Assembly: GCA_027493525.1 (NCBI GenBank)
Contig: JAOSKN010000001.1
Coordinates: 124,001-188,000, forward strand
DNA length: 64,000 nt
Reading direction: 5' to 3'
Origin: Planctomycetota bacterium
Lineage (GTDB): Bacteria > Planctomycetota > SZUA-567 > H5-PLA8
The notes beneath the pieces are model-generated. The model did no database searches. It was not told the DNA's origin and was given only the letters and a program-made list of their open reading frames with translations. Shown in pieces: positions 53,562 through 63,786 of this stretch; the stretch's first letter is position 1; each line of letters begins with the position of its first letter. The translations under genes were made by a program, and so were the position numbers.

Positions 53562-55298
53562 ATGTCCGTCGCCGCGCTCGACCGCCTTAAGCCCCTCCAG
53601 CCGCGCCGGTTCGTGCCCGAACGGATCGACCTGGGCGACTGGGCGCAGCTCGAACCGCTGCTCCAGCGGCTCGACGCCGAGGGCGCGGAGTTGCCCGACG
53701 CGCAAGCGCTGGAGGCCTGGCTGCTGCGCGTCTCGGAGTTCGGCGCGGCGCTGTACCAGGAGGAGGCGCGCCGCTACATCAACATGACCTGCCAGACCGA
53801 CGATCCGGCGTCGGAGGCGGCGTTCCTGGCCTTCGTGGAACAGATCGAGCCGCGGCTCAAGCCCTGGCTGCAGAAGCTCGACCAGCGCTATCTGGCCTGC
53901 CCGCACCGCGCCAAGCTGCCTCCCTCGCGCTACGAGGTCTTCGACCGCGACACGCGGAAGGACGTGGAGCTGTTCCGCGAGGAGAACGTCCCGCTGCAGA
54001 CCGAGCAGGCCAAGCTCGCGCAGCAGTACCAGAAGACCATGGGCGCGATGACGGTGACCTTCCGCGGCGAGGAGCTGACCGTCCTGCAGGCGGGGCGCTA
54101 CCTGGAGGAACCCGAGCGCGCCACGCGCGAGCAGGTGTACCGGCTGATCTCCGAGCGGCGGCTGCAGGACCGCGAGCGGATCGAGGAGCTTTACGAGCAG
54201 CTCCTGGGCCTGCGCGAGCGGATCGGGCGCAACGCCGGGTTCGGATCGTTCCGCGAGTACGCCTTCAAGTCGAACTCGCGCTTCGATTACACGCCGGCCG
54301 ACTGCGAGGCCTTCCACGACGCGGTGGAGCGGCACGTGGTCCCGCTGGCGCGGAAACTCCAGGAGCGCCGGCGGCGGATCATGGGACTGGAGCAGCTTCG
54401 CCCGTGGGACCTGGGCGTGGATCCGCGGGGCCGGCCGCCGCTGCGCCCGTTCCAGGGCGCGCAGGAGCTGGCGGAGAAGTCCCACGAGATCTTCCGGCGC
54501 ATCGACCCGAGCCTGGGAGACGATTTCAAGATTCTGATCGAGCGCGAACTGCTGGACCTGGAATCGCGGAAGGGCAAGGCCCCCGGCGGCTACCAGCATT
54601 CGCTGGAGGAAGCGCGGCTGCCGTTCATCTTCATGAACGCGGTGGGCCTGCAGCGCGACGTCCAGACGCTGCTGCACGAAGGCGGGCACGCCTTCCACGC
54701 GCTGGCGATGCGCCAGGAGCCGCTCTTGAGCTACCGGCACCCGCCGCTGGAGTTCTGCGAGGTGGCCTCGATGAGCATGGAGCTGCTGGCGGGGCCGCAC
54801 CTGGAGGTCTTCTACGCGAAGGAGAACGCCGACCGCGCGCGGCGCACGCACCGCGAGGAGATCGTCGCGCTGCTGCCGTGGATCGCGACGATCGACGCGT
54901 TCCAGCACTGGGTCTACACGCATGCCGGGCATACGCGCGCGGAGCGGCGCGATGCGTGGCTCGCCACGCGCCGGCGCTTCGGCGGGATCGAGGACTGGAG
55001 CGGGCTGGAGGAGGCCGAGGCGTGCTTGTGGCACAAGCAGGGGCACCTCTTCGGGGCGCCGTTCTACTACATCGAATACGGCATCGCGCAGCTCGGCGCG
55101 CTGCAGGTCTGGCTCAACTACCTGAACGACCCGCGGCGCGCGCTGGCGCAATACCGCGCGGGGCTGGCGCTGGGGCGCTCGCGCCCGCTGCCGGAACTCT
55201 TCGCGGCCGCGGGGATCCGCTTCGACTTCTCCGCCGCGGCGGTCAAGCCCCTGGCGGAGGTGCTGGAACGCGAACTGGCGCGGCTCGAGGAGGCGTGA
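53562..55298 (+). CDS. M3 family oligoendopeptidase
   Basis: This 578-residue cytoplasmic metallopeptidase of the oligoendopeptidase F group hydrolyses short peptides. The zinc site is LLHEGGHAFHAL with His372, Glu373 and His376, and the third ligand lies in EVASMSMELLAG. The N-terminal helical domain and a C-terminal segment with FYYIEYGIAQLGALQVW are family-typical. AAGGAG at 53551-53556 sets the start. The gene follows the miniature element closely. Confidence 0.92.
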   Translation: MSVAALDRLKPLQPRRFVPERIDLGDWAQLEPLLQRLDAEGAELPDAQALEAWLLRVSEFGAALYQEEARRYINMTCQTDDPASEAAFLAFVEQIEPRLKPWLQKLDQRYLACPHRAKLPPSRYEVFDRDTRKDVELFREENVPLQTEQAKLAQQYQKTMGAMTVTFRGEELTVLQAGRYLEEPERATREQVYRLISERRLQDRERIEELYEQLLGLRERIGRNAGFGSFREYAFKSNSRFDYTPADCEAFHDAVERHVVPLARKLQERRRRIMGLEQLRPWDLGVDPRGRPPLRPFQGAQELAEKSHEIFRRIDPSLGDDFKILIERELLDLESRKGKAPGGYQHSLEEARLPFIFMNAVGLQRDVQTLLHEGGHAFHALAMRQEPLLSYRHPPLEFCEVASMSMELLAGPHLEVFYAKENADRARRTHREEIVALLPWIATIDAFQHWVYTHAGHTRAERRDAWLATRRRFGGIEDWSGLEEAEACLWHKQGHLFGAPFYYIEYGIAQLGALQVWLNYLNDPRRALAQYRAGLALGRSRPLPELFAAAGIRFDFSAAAVKPLAEVLERELARLEEA

Positions 55299-55362
55299 AC
55301 GGCCCGCGCCGCGAGCCTCGAGCGAAAGCGCCGGCCCGGCGGCGACCCGGAGAACGAGCAAC

Positions 55363-56040
55363 GTGGGCGAGCTTATCAACGTCAGCGCGCTGGTCTTCGA
55401 CGCCTACGGGACGCTATTCGATGTCCACTCGGTCAGCGCGGCGCTCGAGGCGCGCTTCCCGGGGCGCGGCGCAGAATTGAGCGAGCGCTGGCGCGTCCGG
55501 CAGCTCCAGTACACCTGGCTGCGGAGCCTGATGGGCCGGTATCAGGATTTCTGGCGCGTAACGGGTGACGCGCTCGAAACGGCCTGCGCCTCGCTGCACC
55601 TGCGGCTCGAGCCGCGGGCGCGCGACGAGCTGATGCAGGCGTACCTTGAGCTGGCGCCATTCGCGGACGTTCCCGGCGCGCTGCTCCAACTGAGCGGGTA
55701 TCGGCGCGCGATCCTCTCGAACGGCACGCCCAGGATGCTCGCCGCGGTCGTTCAGCGGGCGGGGCTTGACAAGGACTTCGACGCGATCCTGAGCGTGGAC
55801 GAGGTCGGGATCTTCAAACCGCACCCGCAGGCGTACGAACTCGCGCCGCGCCATCTGAAGGCTTCCAAGGAGGAGATCCTGTTCGTCTCGTCGAATCACT
55901 GGGATATTCAAGGCGCCAAGGCGTACGGTTTCCGCGCGGCCTGGCTAAATCGGGGCGGCGCGCCGGCGGAGGCGCTGGGGGAGCGGCACAACCTGGAAGT
56001 CAGCACGTTGGCGGAGCTGGCGGAACGGCTGAAAAGCTGA
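55363..56040 (+). CDS. (S)-2-haloacid dehalogenase type II
   Basis: This 225-residue HAD-superfamily enzyme hydrolyses (S)-2-haloalkanoic acids to (R)-2-hydroxy acids. The nucleophile is Asp13 in VFDAYGTLFD. Other diagnostic segments are RQLQYTWLRSLMGRYQDFW (with the conserved Arg), LSNGTPRML, IFKPHPQAYELA and VSSNHWDIQGAKAYGF. All the residues that distinguish haloacid dehalogenases from other HAD proteins are present. The start is a GTG at 55363 with GGAG upstream. It follows the peptidase by 64 bp and precedes a PfpI gene by 18 bp. Confidence 0.93.
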   Translation: MGELINVSALVFDAYGTLFDVHSVSAALEARFPGRGAELSERWRVRQLQYTWLRSLMGRYQDFWRVTGDALETACASLHLRLEPRARDELMQAYLELAPFADVPGALLQLSGYRRAILSNGTPRMLAAVVQRAGLDKDFDAILSVDEVGIFKPHPQAYELAPRHLKASKEEILFVSSNHWDIQGAKAYGFRAAWLNRGGAPAEALGERHNLEVSTLAELAERLKS

Positions 56041-56058
56041 GAAATCAAGGGGCCAGAC

Positions 56059-56619
56059 ATGGCGAAAGACGGCGGACCGCGCTTGATGGGGAAGAAGATC
56101 GCGCTCCTGGCGGCGACCGGAGTGCACGAGCATGAATTCTGGGTGCCGTATTATCGCTTCAAAGAGGAAGGCGCGTCGCTCCTCGTGGCCGGCCCCGAGC
56201 GGGGCGCGACGTATTACGGCGAAGGGCGGCACGGAAAGGACGGCCTGCGCCTGGCGGCGACCGACGCGTCGATCGCCGACCTCAACGCCGGAGACCTGGA
56301 CGCGCTGATCATTCCCGGCGGGATCTGGGGACCGCTGCTCCTGCGCGCGCACGCGCCGGCGCTGCAGCTCGTGCGCGAGATGAACGCACAGCGCAAGCTC
56401 ATCGGGGCCATCTGCCACGCGCAGTGGGTGCTGGCGAGCGCCGACGTGCTGCGCGGGCGTCGGGCCACGAGCCCGGACGACATCGCCATCGATCTGAAGA
56501 ATGCCGGCGCGGAGTGGGTCAAGCAGCCGGCCGTGCGCGACGAGAACCTCGTCACGGCGATCTACTTCGGGTATCTTCCCGAGTTCATGCGGCTGTTGCT
56601 CGAGGCGTTGGACGCGTAA
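56059..56619 (+). CDS. DJ-1/PfpI family protein
   Basis: This 186-residue protein has the DJ-1/PfpI fold with Cys119 at the nucleophile elbow (GAICHAQWVLASADVL) and a Glu in the N-terminal segment (VHEHEFWVPYYRFKEEG). The central DALIIPGGIWGP strand-turn is typical. Members act as amidases, deglycases or chaperones, and the exact role here is unknown. AAGGGG precedes the ATG. It is likely cotranscribed with the dehalogenase and the dehydrogenase after it. Confidence 0.9.
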   Translation: MAKDGGPRLMGKKIALLAATGVHEHEFWVPYYRFKEEGASLLVAGPERGATYYGEGRHGKDGLRLAATDASIADLNAGDLDALIIPGGIWGPLLLRAHAPALQLVREMNAQRKLIGAICHAQWVLASADVLRGRRATSPDDIAIDLKNAGAEWVKQPAVRDENLVTAIYFGYLPEFMRLLLEALDA

Positions 56620-56641
56620 CGACAATCAGGGAGGAGCCACC

Positions 56642-57655
56642 ATGAGCCGCACGCATACCGCCGTTCTCATCACCGGCGACGGGATCGGGCCCGAGGTCAT
56701 CGGCGCCGCGCGGCGCGTCATCGAGGCCACGGGCGTGAAGATGAACTGGATCGAATGCCCGGCCGGGCTGGAGCACTTCGAGAAGCACGGCGAGGTGCTC
56801 CCCGACGCCACGCTCGAGGCGCTGAAAACCCACAAGGTGGCGCTGAAGGGGCCGACGGCGACGCCCATCGGGACCGGGCACCGCAGCGTCAACGTGCAGA
56901 TCCGCCAGAAGCTCAACCTCTACGCCGCCGTCCGCCCGGTGCGCAGCCTGGACGGGATCGCGACGCGCTACAAGGACGTCGAACTGGTGATCGTGCGCGA
57001 GAACACCGAGGGGCTGTACTCGGGGATCGAACACGAGGTCGTGCGCGGGGTGGTGGAATCGCTGAAGATCGTCACCGAGGAGGCCTCGACGCGGATCGCC
57101 GAGTTCGCGTTCAAGTACGCCGAGTCGCGTGGGCGCAAGCGCGTGACGGTCTTCCACAAGGCCAACATCATGAAGATGGCCGACGGGCTGTTCCTCAAAT
57201 GCGCGCGGCAGGTTCACGAGCGCCACCCCAGGATCGAATACAACGAGCTGATCATCGACAACGGCTGCATGCAGATGGTGCGCGACCCGTCGCGCTTCGA
57301 CGTGCTGCTGCTGGACAACCTGTACGGGGACATCCTGAGCGACCTCTGCGCGGGGCTGGTGGGCGGGCTGGGCGTGGTGCCGGGGGCGAACTTCAGCGAG
57401 GAGATCGCGGTCTTCGAATCCGTGCACGGATCGGCGCCGGACATCGCCGGGAAAGGCGTCGCCAACCCGCTCGCGGCGATCATGTCCGGGGTGATGCTGC
57501 TCAACCACCTCGGCGAGACCGAAGCCGGCGCGCGGATCAAACAGGCCTACAACGCGGTGCTGGCCTCGAACGACGCGGCGGTACGCACGCGGGACATCGG
57601 CGGCCAGGCCGACACGGCGGCCTTCACCGACGCCATTATCGCGCGCATGAAATAA
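56642..57655 (+). CDS. NAD-type isocitrate/isopropylmalate dehydrogenase family protein
   Basis: This 337-residue beta-decarboxylating dehydrogenase shows LITGDGIGPEV, NLYAAVRPVRSLDG, LVIVRENTEGLYSGIEHEV, HKANIMKMADGLF, DVLLLDNLYGDILSDL and ESVHGSAPDIAGKGVANP. The motif set and length fit NAD-dependent isocitrate dehydrogenase better than isopropylmalate dehydrogenase, but without comparison the substrate is inferred. GGGAGGA lies 7 bp before the ATG. It is followed 11 bp later by the oxidoreductase gene. It probably serves the TCA cycle. Confidence 0.9.
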   Translation: MSRTHTAVLITGDGIGPEVIGAARRVIEATGVKMNWIECPAGLEHFEKHGEVLPDATLEALKTHKVALKGPTATPIGTGHRSVNVQIRQKLNLYAAVRPVRSLDGIATRYKDVELVIVRENTEGLYSGIEHEVVRGVVESLKIVTEEASTRIAEFAFKYAESRGRKRVTVFHKANIMKMADGLFLKCARQVHERHPRIEYNELIIDNGCMQMVRDPSRFDVLLLDNLYGDILSDLCAGLVGGLGVVPGANFSEEIAVFESVHGSAPDIAGKGVANPLAAIMSGVMLLNHLGETEAGARIKQAYNAVLASNDAAVRTRDIGGQADTAAFTDAIIARMK

Positions 57656-57666
57656 AGGAAGAAACC

Positions 57667-58668
57667 ATGCCTGGCGAAACCGGCGCCCGAGAAGCGAACG
57701 CCTACCTGCGCGTGCGCGAGAAGAACGTCGTGGACTGCTCCAGCCGCCCGCTGGCGGCGCTGCAACCCGGCGAGATCCGGCTGCGCGCCGAGTACACGAT
57801 GGTCAGCCCCGGGACCGAGCTGCACCACATCGCGGGCACGCACACCAAGCCTTCAACGTATCCGCGCGCGACCGGCTACATCGCCGTCAGCCGCGTGGAA
57901 GGCTTTGAAGGCGACGGAGGCGGGTTTGCGCTGGGGCAGCGCGTGCTGGGCGGCTGGGGGCACAGCGCGCGCTCCAACGTGGCGCCCGCGCAGGTGCTCC
58001 CGATCCCCGAAGGCGTCGATCCGGTGGACGCCTGCTGCGTGATCCTGCTGGGCATCTCGCTGCGGGGCGTGCGCGCGGGGCAGGTGCGGCTCGGCGACAG
58101 CGTAGCCGTCTTCGGCCTGGGCCTCATCGGCGCCTACGCCTGCCACCTGGCGAAGGTCGCCGGCGGGCACCCGGTCATCGGGATCGACCCCATGCCGCGC
58201 CGCCGCGAGATCGCCCTTGCCCTGGGCGCCGATGCCGCGCTGGATCCCACCGCGGCCGGCTTCAAGAACCGGCTGGCGGAACTTACTTGCGGCGAAGGAC
58301 CATTCGTCGCCATGGACGCAACCGGCACGACGCGCGTCATGCCCACGCTCTTCGAGGTGGCGGCCGAGTTCGGGCGCGTGGTGGTCCTGGGCGGAGTTCA
58401 CGGCCAGGTCCCTCTGGACCTGTACACGCGCTTCCAGAAGAGCAACCTGACCATGGTCGGCTGCGGCGATGCCTATCCGGCCGACCATCCCTTCACCGTC
58501 CGGCGCAACCATGAAGTGCTGCTGCGCATGATCGCCTCGGGACAGGTCAAGCCCCGCCCTGCGGTCACGCATGTGGCGCCGTGGCGGCAGGGCCCGGAGT
58601 TGTACCGGATGCTGCTCGAGGAAAAGGACAAGGCGCTGGGCGTGGCGTTCGACTGGAGCGGCGAATAG
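57667..58668 (+). CDS. Medium-chain dehydrogenase/reductase family protein
   Basis: This 333-residue protein has the MDR fold with the cofactor motif SVAVFGLGLIGAYACHLAKV and a catalytic-domain start with YTMVSPGTELHHIAG. The usual catalytic-zinc ligands of alcohol dehydrogenases are not obvious, so it may be a zinc-free reductase. Substrate unknown. It is 11 bp after the isocitrate-type dehydrogenase gene and ends about 300 bp before a Gfo/Idh-type gene. Confidence 0.85.
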   Translation: MPGETGAREANAYLRVREKNVVDCSSRPLAALQPGEIRLRAEYTMVSPGTELHHIAGTHTKPSTYPRATGYIAVSRVEGFEGDGGGFALGQRVLGGWGHSARSNVAPAQVLPIPEGVDPVDACCVILLGISLRGVRAGQVRLGDSVAVFGLGLIGAYACHLAKVAGGHPVIGIDPMPRRREIALALGADAALDPTAAGFKNRLAELTCGEGPFVAMDATGTTRVMPTLFEVAAEFGRVVVLGGVHGQVPLDLYTRFQKSNLTMVGCGDAYPADHPFTVRRNHEVLLRMIASGQVKPRPAVTHVAPWRQGPELYRMLLEEKDKALGVAFDWSGE

Positions 58669-58969
58669 GCCCCGGCCCTCGCGTCCGAGCACTTACCACC
58701 TGCCGCCGCCGCCACTTGGATGCAGGCGCTGAGCGGATCAAACAGGCAATCCGGCATCCCGGCCGAGCGCTTAAGGAAGAGCGCGCAGCAGCCAGCGCGT
58801 CCGCGCCGGGAGGCTTCGCGTCATTTGACGCGGACGCGGCGTGCCGCTAGGACCGTACGCGGCACGTATGGCAAGTCGCCCGGCCGCAAGCGCCGGGACT
58901 GGGGCTCGGCGCAGCACGGCCCGCTATGTCGAGCGTTTCGAAGCGTCGCGGACCCGCGAGGATCTCTCG
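58669..58969 (+). other. Intergenic region without identified features
   Basis: This 301-bp stretch between the MDR gene and the Gfo/Idh gene is GC-rich with no convincing promoter, hairpin or gene. GAGGA at 58958-58962 is the ribosome site of the next gene. Confidence 0.4.
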
Positions 58970-59998
58970 ATGGCGTCCTTGAAAATCGCCTTCGTCGGAG
59001 CCGGGCACATCGCGCGGCTGCACGCGCAGAACGTGGCCGCGCTGCCCGACGTCGAGGTCCGCGGCTTCTGCGATCTCAACGCCGAGCGCGCGGCCGGGCT
59101 GGCGCGGGAATTCCGCGGCGCCGAGGCCTTCACCTCCGCGACGGAGCTGTACGACGCGATCCGGCCGGACGCGGCCTACGTCTGCGTGACGCCGGACGCG
59201 CACGGGGTCATCGAGATCGAAGCCGCGCGCCGCGGGATCCACCTGTTCATCGAAAAGCCGCAGTGCATCGACGCCGACGTGGGCCGGCGCGTCGAGGCCG
59301 CGGTGCGCGAGGCCGGCATCCTGGCCAGCATCGGGTATCAGAACCGTTACCGCCGTTCGGTCGAGCGCGCGCGCGAACTGCTGGCGCTGGAGCCGCCGAT
59401 CCTGGCGCTGGGGCACTGGATCGGGCACACCTACCGCGTGCCGTGGTGGTCGGACAAGCGCGTGAGCGGCGGGCAGCTCGTCGAGCAATCCACGCACACG
59501 GTGGACCTGATCCGGCACCTGGTGGGCGAGCCGGTGGAGGTCTACGGGCGCGCCGCGCGCGGTTTCGTGAAGGACCTGCCCGAATACCACAACGACGACG
59601 CCAGCGCGGTGACCTTCACGATGCCCTCGGGCTGCGTGGCGACGGTGCTGAGCTGCTGCGCCAACGTCCCCGGCTACGGCGTGGGGCTCAAGATCTTCAC
59701 CCGCTCGCTGACGCTGGACTTCACCGGCTGGGAACATTCGCTGGCGGTGCGCAAGTCGGCGCTGGAGAGCGAGAACGTGAAGGGCGAGGAGAACATTTTC
59801 GCGAAGGAAGACGCGGCCTTCGTGGACGCGATCCGGGCGAACGACGTCTCGAAGCTGCGCTGCACCTATGCCGACGGGCTCAAGACCGCGCTGCTCACGC
59901 TCGCCGCCACCGAGGCGCTCGATTCCGGCCGCACCATGCGTCTGGACGCGGGCGAGCCGCCCCCCGAGGCGCTCCGCGCGCAAGCGGCCGGCGGGTAG
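58970..59998 (+). CDS. Gfo/Idh/MocA family oxidoreductase
   Basis: This 342-residue NAD(P)-dependent dehydrogenase has an N-terminal Rossmann fold (IAFVGAGHIARLHAQNV), the EKP motif (HLFIEKPQCIDADVG), and a C-terminal domain with GGQLVEQSTHTVDLIRHLVG. Members oxidise sugars or inositols; which one is not known. GAGGA at 58958-58962 supports the start. Several oxidoreductases precede it on the same strand, perhaps in a catabolic group. Confidence 0.92.
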   Translation: MASLKIAFVGAGHIARLHAQNVAALPDVEVRGFCDLNAERAAGLAREFRGAEAFTSATELYDAIRPDAAYVCVTPDAHGVIEIEAARRGIHLFIEKPQCIDADVGRRVEAAVREAGILASIGYQNRYRRSVERARELLALEPPILALGHWIGHTYRVPWWSDKRVSGGQLVEQSTHTVDLIRHLVGEPVEVYGRAARGFVKDLPEYHNDDASAVTFTMPSGCVATVLSCCANVPGYGVGLKIFTRSLTLDFTGWEHSLAVRKSALESENVKGEENIFAKEDAAFVDAIRANDVSKLRCTYADGLKTALLTLAATEALDSGRTMRLDAGEPPPEALRAQAAGG

Positions 59999-60004
59999 CC
60001 TCCG

Positions 60005-60976
60005 TCAGCGTTTCTCGCCGTATTTCAATGCCAGCTTGCGGATCTCGCAGTTGAAGCGCCAGAACGCCGCTTCCCAGGCGCGCGCTTCCTTCCTGGTATA
60101 ACGGTAGAAGCCGCGACCGTTCGCGACGCCTTTCCCGCCGGCACGGACCACGCGCCGGATCAGCTTCGGGACGCTCGCGCGGCGGCTCAGCGTCGGCCAC
60201 AGGTCCTTCATCACCGCCGCGTAGGCCGGCACGCCGGTGAGGTCCATGTAGCGGAAGGGGCCGGCGAAGGTCATCCACCAGCCCACGTCGTTGCGCAGGC
60301 TGCGGTCGACGTCCTCGATCGTGCAGTAGCCGCTCTCGACGAGGTGGAACGCCTCGCGGAAGCAGGCGTACATGCAGCGGTTGGCGATGAAGCCGCGGAT
60401 GTCGCGCTTGAGAAGCGAGGGTTCCTTGCCCCAGCCTTCCGCCAGCGCGACGGCCTTCCGCGCGCACGCGAGCCTGGTCTTGTCCCCGCAGACGATCTCC
60501 ATGAAGCGCGTGATGTGGGCCGGCTCGGCCCAGTGGATGCCCAGCACGCGCCCGGGGCGCTTGCACGCCGCCTGCAGGACCGAGATGGGAAGCGCCGAGG
60601 TGTTGGAGCCGATGAGCGCGCCAGGGGCGACGACGGCTTCCACGCCTTGAAGGACCTTCCGCTTCGCGGCGAGGTTCTCGACGATCGACTCGATGACGAA
60701 GACCGCGTCCTTCAGCGTGGCGTAGTCGGCGCTCGCCGTGAGCCGCTTCATGGCCCCGGCGACGCTTCCCTTGAGCAGCTTCTCTCGGCGCAGTTCCTCG
60801 AGATGCCGCCGGACGCGGCGCCGGCCCGCGGCGGCCTCGCGCGGGGTGAGCGCCACGCCGGCCACCGGATGCCCGGCCGCGAGCAGGCACGCCGCGATGC
60901 TGCTGCCCATCAGGCCCAGGCCGACGACGCCGACGGGAGGCGGGAGTTTTGAGGCGGACTTACGCTTGGCGGGCAT
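60005..60976 (-). CDS. 3-hydroxyacyl-CoA dehydrogenase
   Basis: This 323-residue enzyme oxidises 3-hydroxyacyl-CoA with NAD in beta-oxidation. It has the nucleotide-binding motif VGVVGLGLMGSSIAACLLAAG, the segment GSNTSALPISVL, RVLGIHWAEPAHITRFMEIV with the catalytic His, and GFIANRCMYACFREAFHLVE in the C-terminal domain. The start at 60976 drops a 22-residue stretch not seen in the family. It lies 75 bp after the epimerase gene on the minus strand. Convergent with the Gfo/Idh gene. Confidence 0.93.
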   Translation of the reverse strand: MPAKRKSASKLPPPVGVVGLGLMGSSIAACLLAAGHPVAGVALTPREAAAGRRRVRRHLEELRREKLLKGSVAGAMKRLTASADYATLKDAVFVIESIVENLAAKRKVLQGVEAVVAPGALIGSNTSALPISVLQAACKRPGRVLGIHWAEPAHITRFMEIVCGDKTRLACARKAVALAEGWGKEPSLLKRDIRGFIANRCMYACFREAFHLVESGYCTIEDVDRSLRNDVGWWMTFAGPFRYMDLTGVPAYAAVMKDLWPTLSRRASVPKLIRRVVRAGGKGVANGRGFYRYTRKEARAWEAAFWRFNCEIRKLALKYGEKR

Positions 60977-61051
60977 TGGGGTTCTCAGTTGGCGAGCGGC
61001 GCATGAGGCGCGAGCCGCGAAAAGGCACTGCCGCGCGAGCACGGCACGAAT

Positions 61052-61933
61052 TCACGCGGTACGATTCCCATTCCAGCCTTGCTCTCGCAGCCAGCTCTCG
61101 AAGGTCACCTCCGGGCGCCAGCCGAGTACGCGGCGGGCCTTGTCGATCCGCGTCACGGGCCAGAAGCATTGGGCAGGCAATTCGATCCCGCGCGCGCGAA
61201 GGAACTCAGCGCTGCCCGGCCAGTGTTTCTCGACGACCGCATAGGGATCGCCGCCGACCGCCGCTTCGATGTCCTGGCAGGTGAGCGGGGTCTCGGGTCC
61301 GATGTGGAGGACCTGGAAGCCCAGGTCGTCCTTCATGGCGGCGGCGAGGTTGGCCTGGGCCACGTCGAGCGGCATCAGCACGCGGGCGAGCAGGTCCGGG
61401 CCGGGCTTGGAGTACGACCCGAAAGCCATGTAGCGCAGCGCGACGAACTGAATCCCGAAGCGCGCGTGGTAGTAGGCGCCGGCCTGCTCGCCCTGGATCT
61501 TGTTGAGCGGGTAGATCCAGTCGGGCAGGACCGGGAAGGTCTCGTCCACGACGGCGAGCCCCGCGGCGGCCCAGTCGCGCCCGATGACGGCCTCCATGGT
61601 CGAAGAGAAGACCACCTTCTTCACGCCGTGGCGCACGCAGGCCTCGAGCAGCTCGATCAGGCCGGTGACGTTGATCTCGGTGAACTGCGCGGGGGTGTGG
61701 GTCTTGAGGAAGCGGCCGTGGGCGGCGGCGGTATGGATCACGGCGGCGCAGCCGGGGAGCAGTTCGTCGAGGAGCTTGCGCTCGCCGAAAGAGCCTTCGC
61801 GGACGCTGGGGTCGCCGCCGGCCTTCACGTCCACGCCGACGAACTCGGCCTGTTCGGCCCCGGCCTCGCGCACGGCGCGGCCCAGGCTGCCGCAGGCGCC
61901 GGTGAGCAGGATGCGGGGCAGGCCGGCCGGCAC
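61052..61933 (-). CDS. NAD-dependent epimerase/dehydratase family protein
   Basis: This 293-residue extended short-chain dehydrogenase has the cofactor motif LLTGACGSLGRAV, an Asp in VGVDVK, HTAAAHGRF, and the catalytic YPLNK (Tyr and Lys). The C-terminal region (ARRVLGWRPEVTFESWLRE) is typical of nucleotide-sugar epimerases. Substrate unknown. It starts 3 bp after argG on the minus strand and is probably cotranscribed with it, an unusual pairing. Confidence 0.9.
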   Translation of the reverse strand: MPAGLPRILLTGACGSLGRAVREAGAEQAEFVGVDVKAGGDPSVREGSFGERKLLDELLPGCAAVIHTAAAHGRFLKTHTPAQFTEINVTGLIELLEACVRHGVKKVVFSSTMEAVIGRDWAAAGLAVVDETFPVLPDWIYPLNKIQGEQAGAYYHARFGIQFVALRYMAFGSYSKPGPDLLARVLMPLDVAQANLAAAMKDDLGFQVLHIGPETPLTCQDIEAAVGGDPYAVVEKHWPGSAEFLRARGIELPAQCFWPVTRIDKARRVLGWRPEVTFESWLREQGWNGNRTA

Positions 61934-61936
61934 CGT

Positions 61937-63145
<1,209 letters not shown>

Positions 63146-63464
63146 GGTTCAGGTCCTTTCACGAGGCACCCGCATAGGTGCAAGAGGGGTGAGGTTACCG
63201 TCCGGAAGCCCGCGCGCAAGGCAGAGCGAGCGTCACGGGCGGCCGTTTCGACCGTCTGAATGGCAGGGGTCCCTAAACGCCGGACCGGCGGGAGCCCGGT
63301 TGAAGGCCGAAAGGATCGTTCGCGTCTCTGTAATAGATGGATGGCTGAGGATTTCGCGCAACGTGCAAGTTTTTCGGCTCCAGTTCGTTAGTCCTGGTGA
63401 GGAAGGCAGGCGAACCGGACGATACAGGAGCAGCGCCAGGACCATGCTTGCCAGGAATCGAACC
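63146..63464. other. Intergenic region without identified features
   Basis: This 319-bp stretch lies between divergent argG and the small plus-strand gene. It presumably holds both promoters, but no convincing -35/-10 pair, riboswitch or hairpin was found. Confidence 0.4.
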
Positions 63465-63647
63465 ATGCGCACCGTACAAGATACGCTTCAGATGCTGCGG
63501 ACCGTGAGCGAAGCGGTGGATTTCCGCCTGCAGCACCTGAACCAAGCCAACGCCGACCCGGCCCGGATCGCCCGCGAACGCTGGCGCAGACGACTGATCG
63601 AGGAGACCCTCAAGGCCGTCGAGGAGACCCACGCGCAGCGGAACTGA
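63465..63647 (+). CDS. Small helical protein
   Basis: This 60-residue product (start MRTVQDTLQMLRTVSEAVDF) is charged and probably all helical, with a C-terminal RWRRRLIEETLKAVEETHAQRN. AGGAA lies 8 bp before the ATG; an ATG 21 bp upstream (63444) is an alternative. A terminator follows within 35 bp, so this is a short transcription unit. No family is recognised. Confidence 0.5.
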   Translation: MRTVQDTLQMLRTVSEAVDFRLQHLNQANADPARIARERWRRRLIEETLKAVEETHAQRN

Positions 63648-63678
63648 CGTCCCGGCCGGCTCGTCCCATCCAAGAAAG

Positions 63679-63703
63679 GCCTCCCCGCGCGGGAGGCTTT
63701 TTT
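63679..63703 (+). terminator. Rho-independent terminator
   Basis: GCCTCCC pairs with GGGAGGC (63679-63685 and 63691-63697), followed by six T residues (63698-63703). It closes the small gene before it. Confidence 0.9.
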
Positions 63704-63786
63704 CATGCCGCCCGCCTGCCATGGCAATGCCCCCTCCCGCGGCTATCATGAGGCCCGCTTCGACGCATCCTTTCAAGGAGCCGTGC

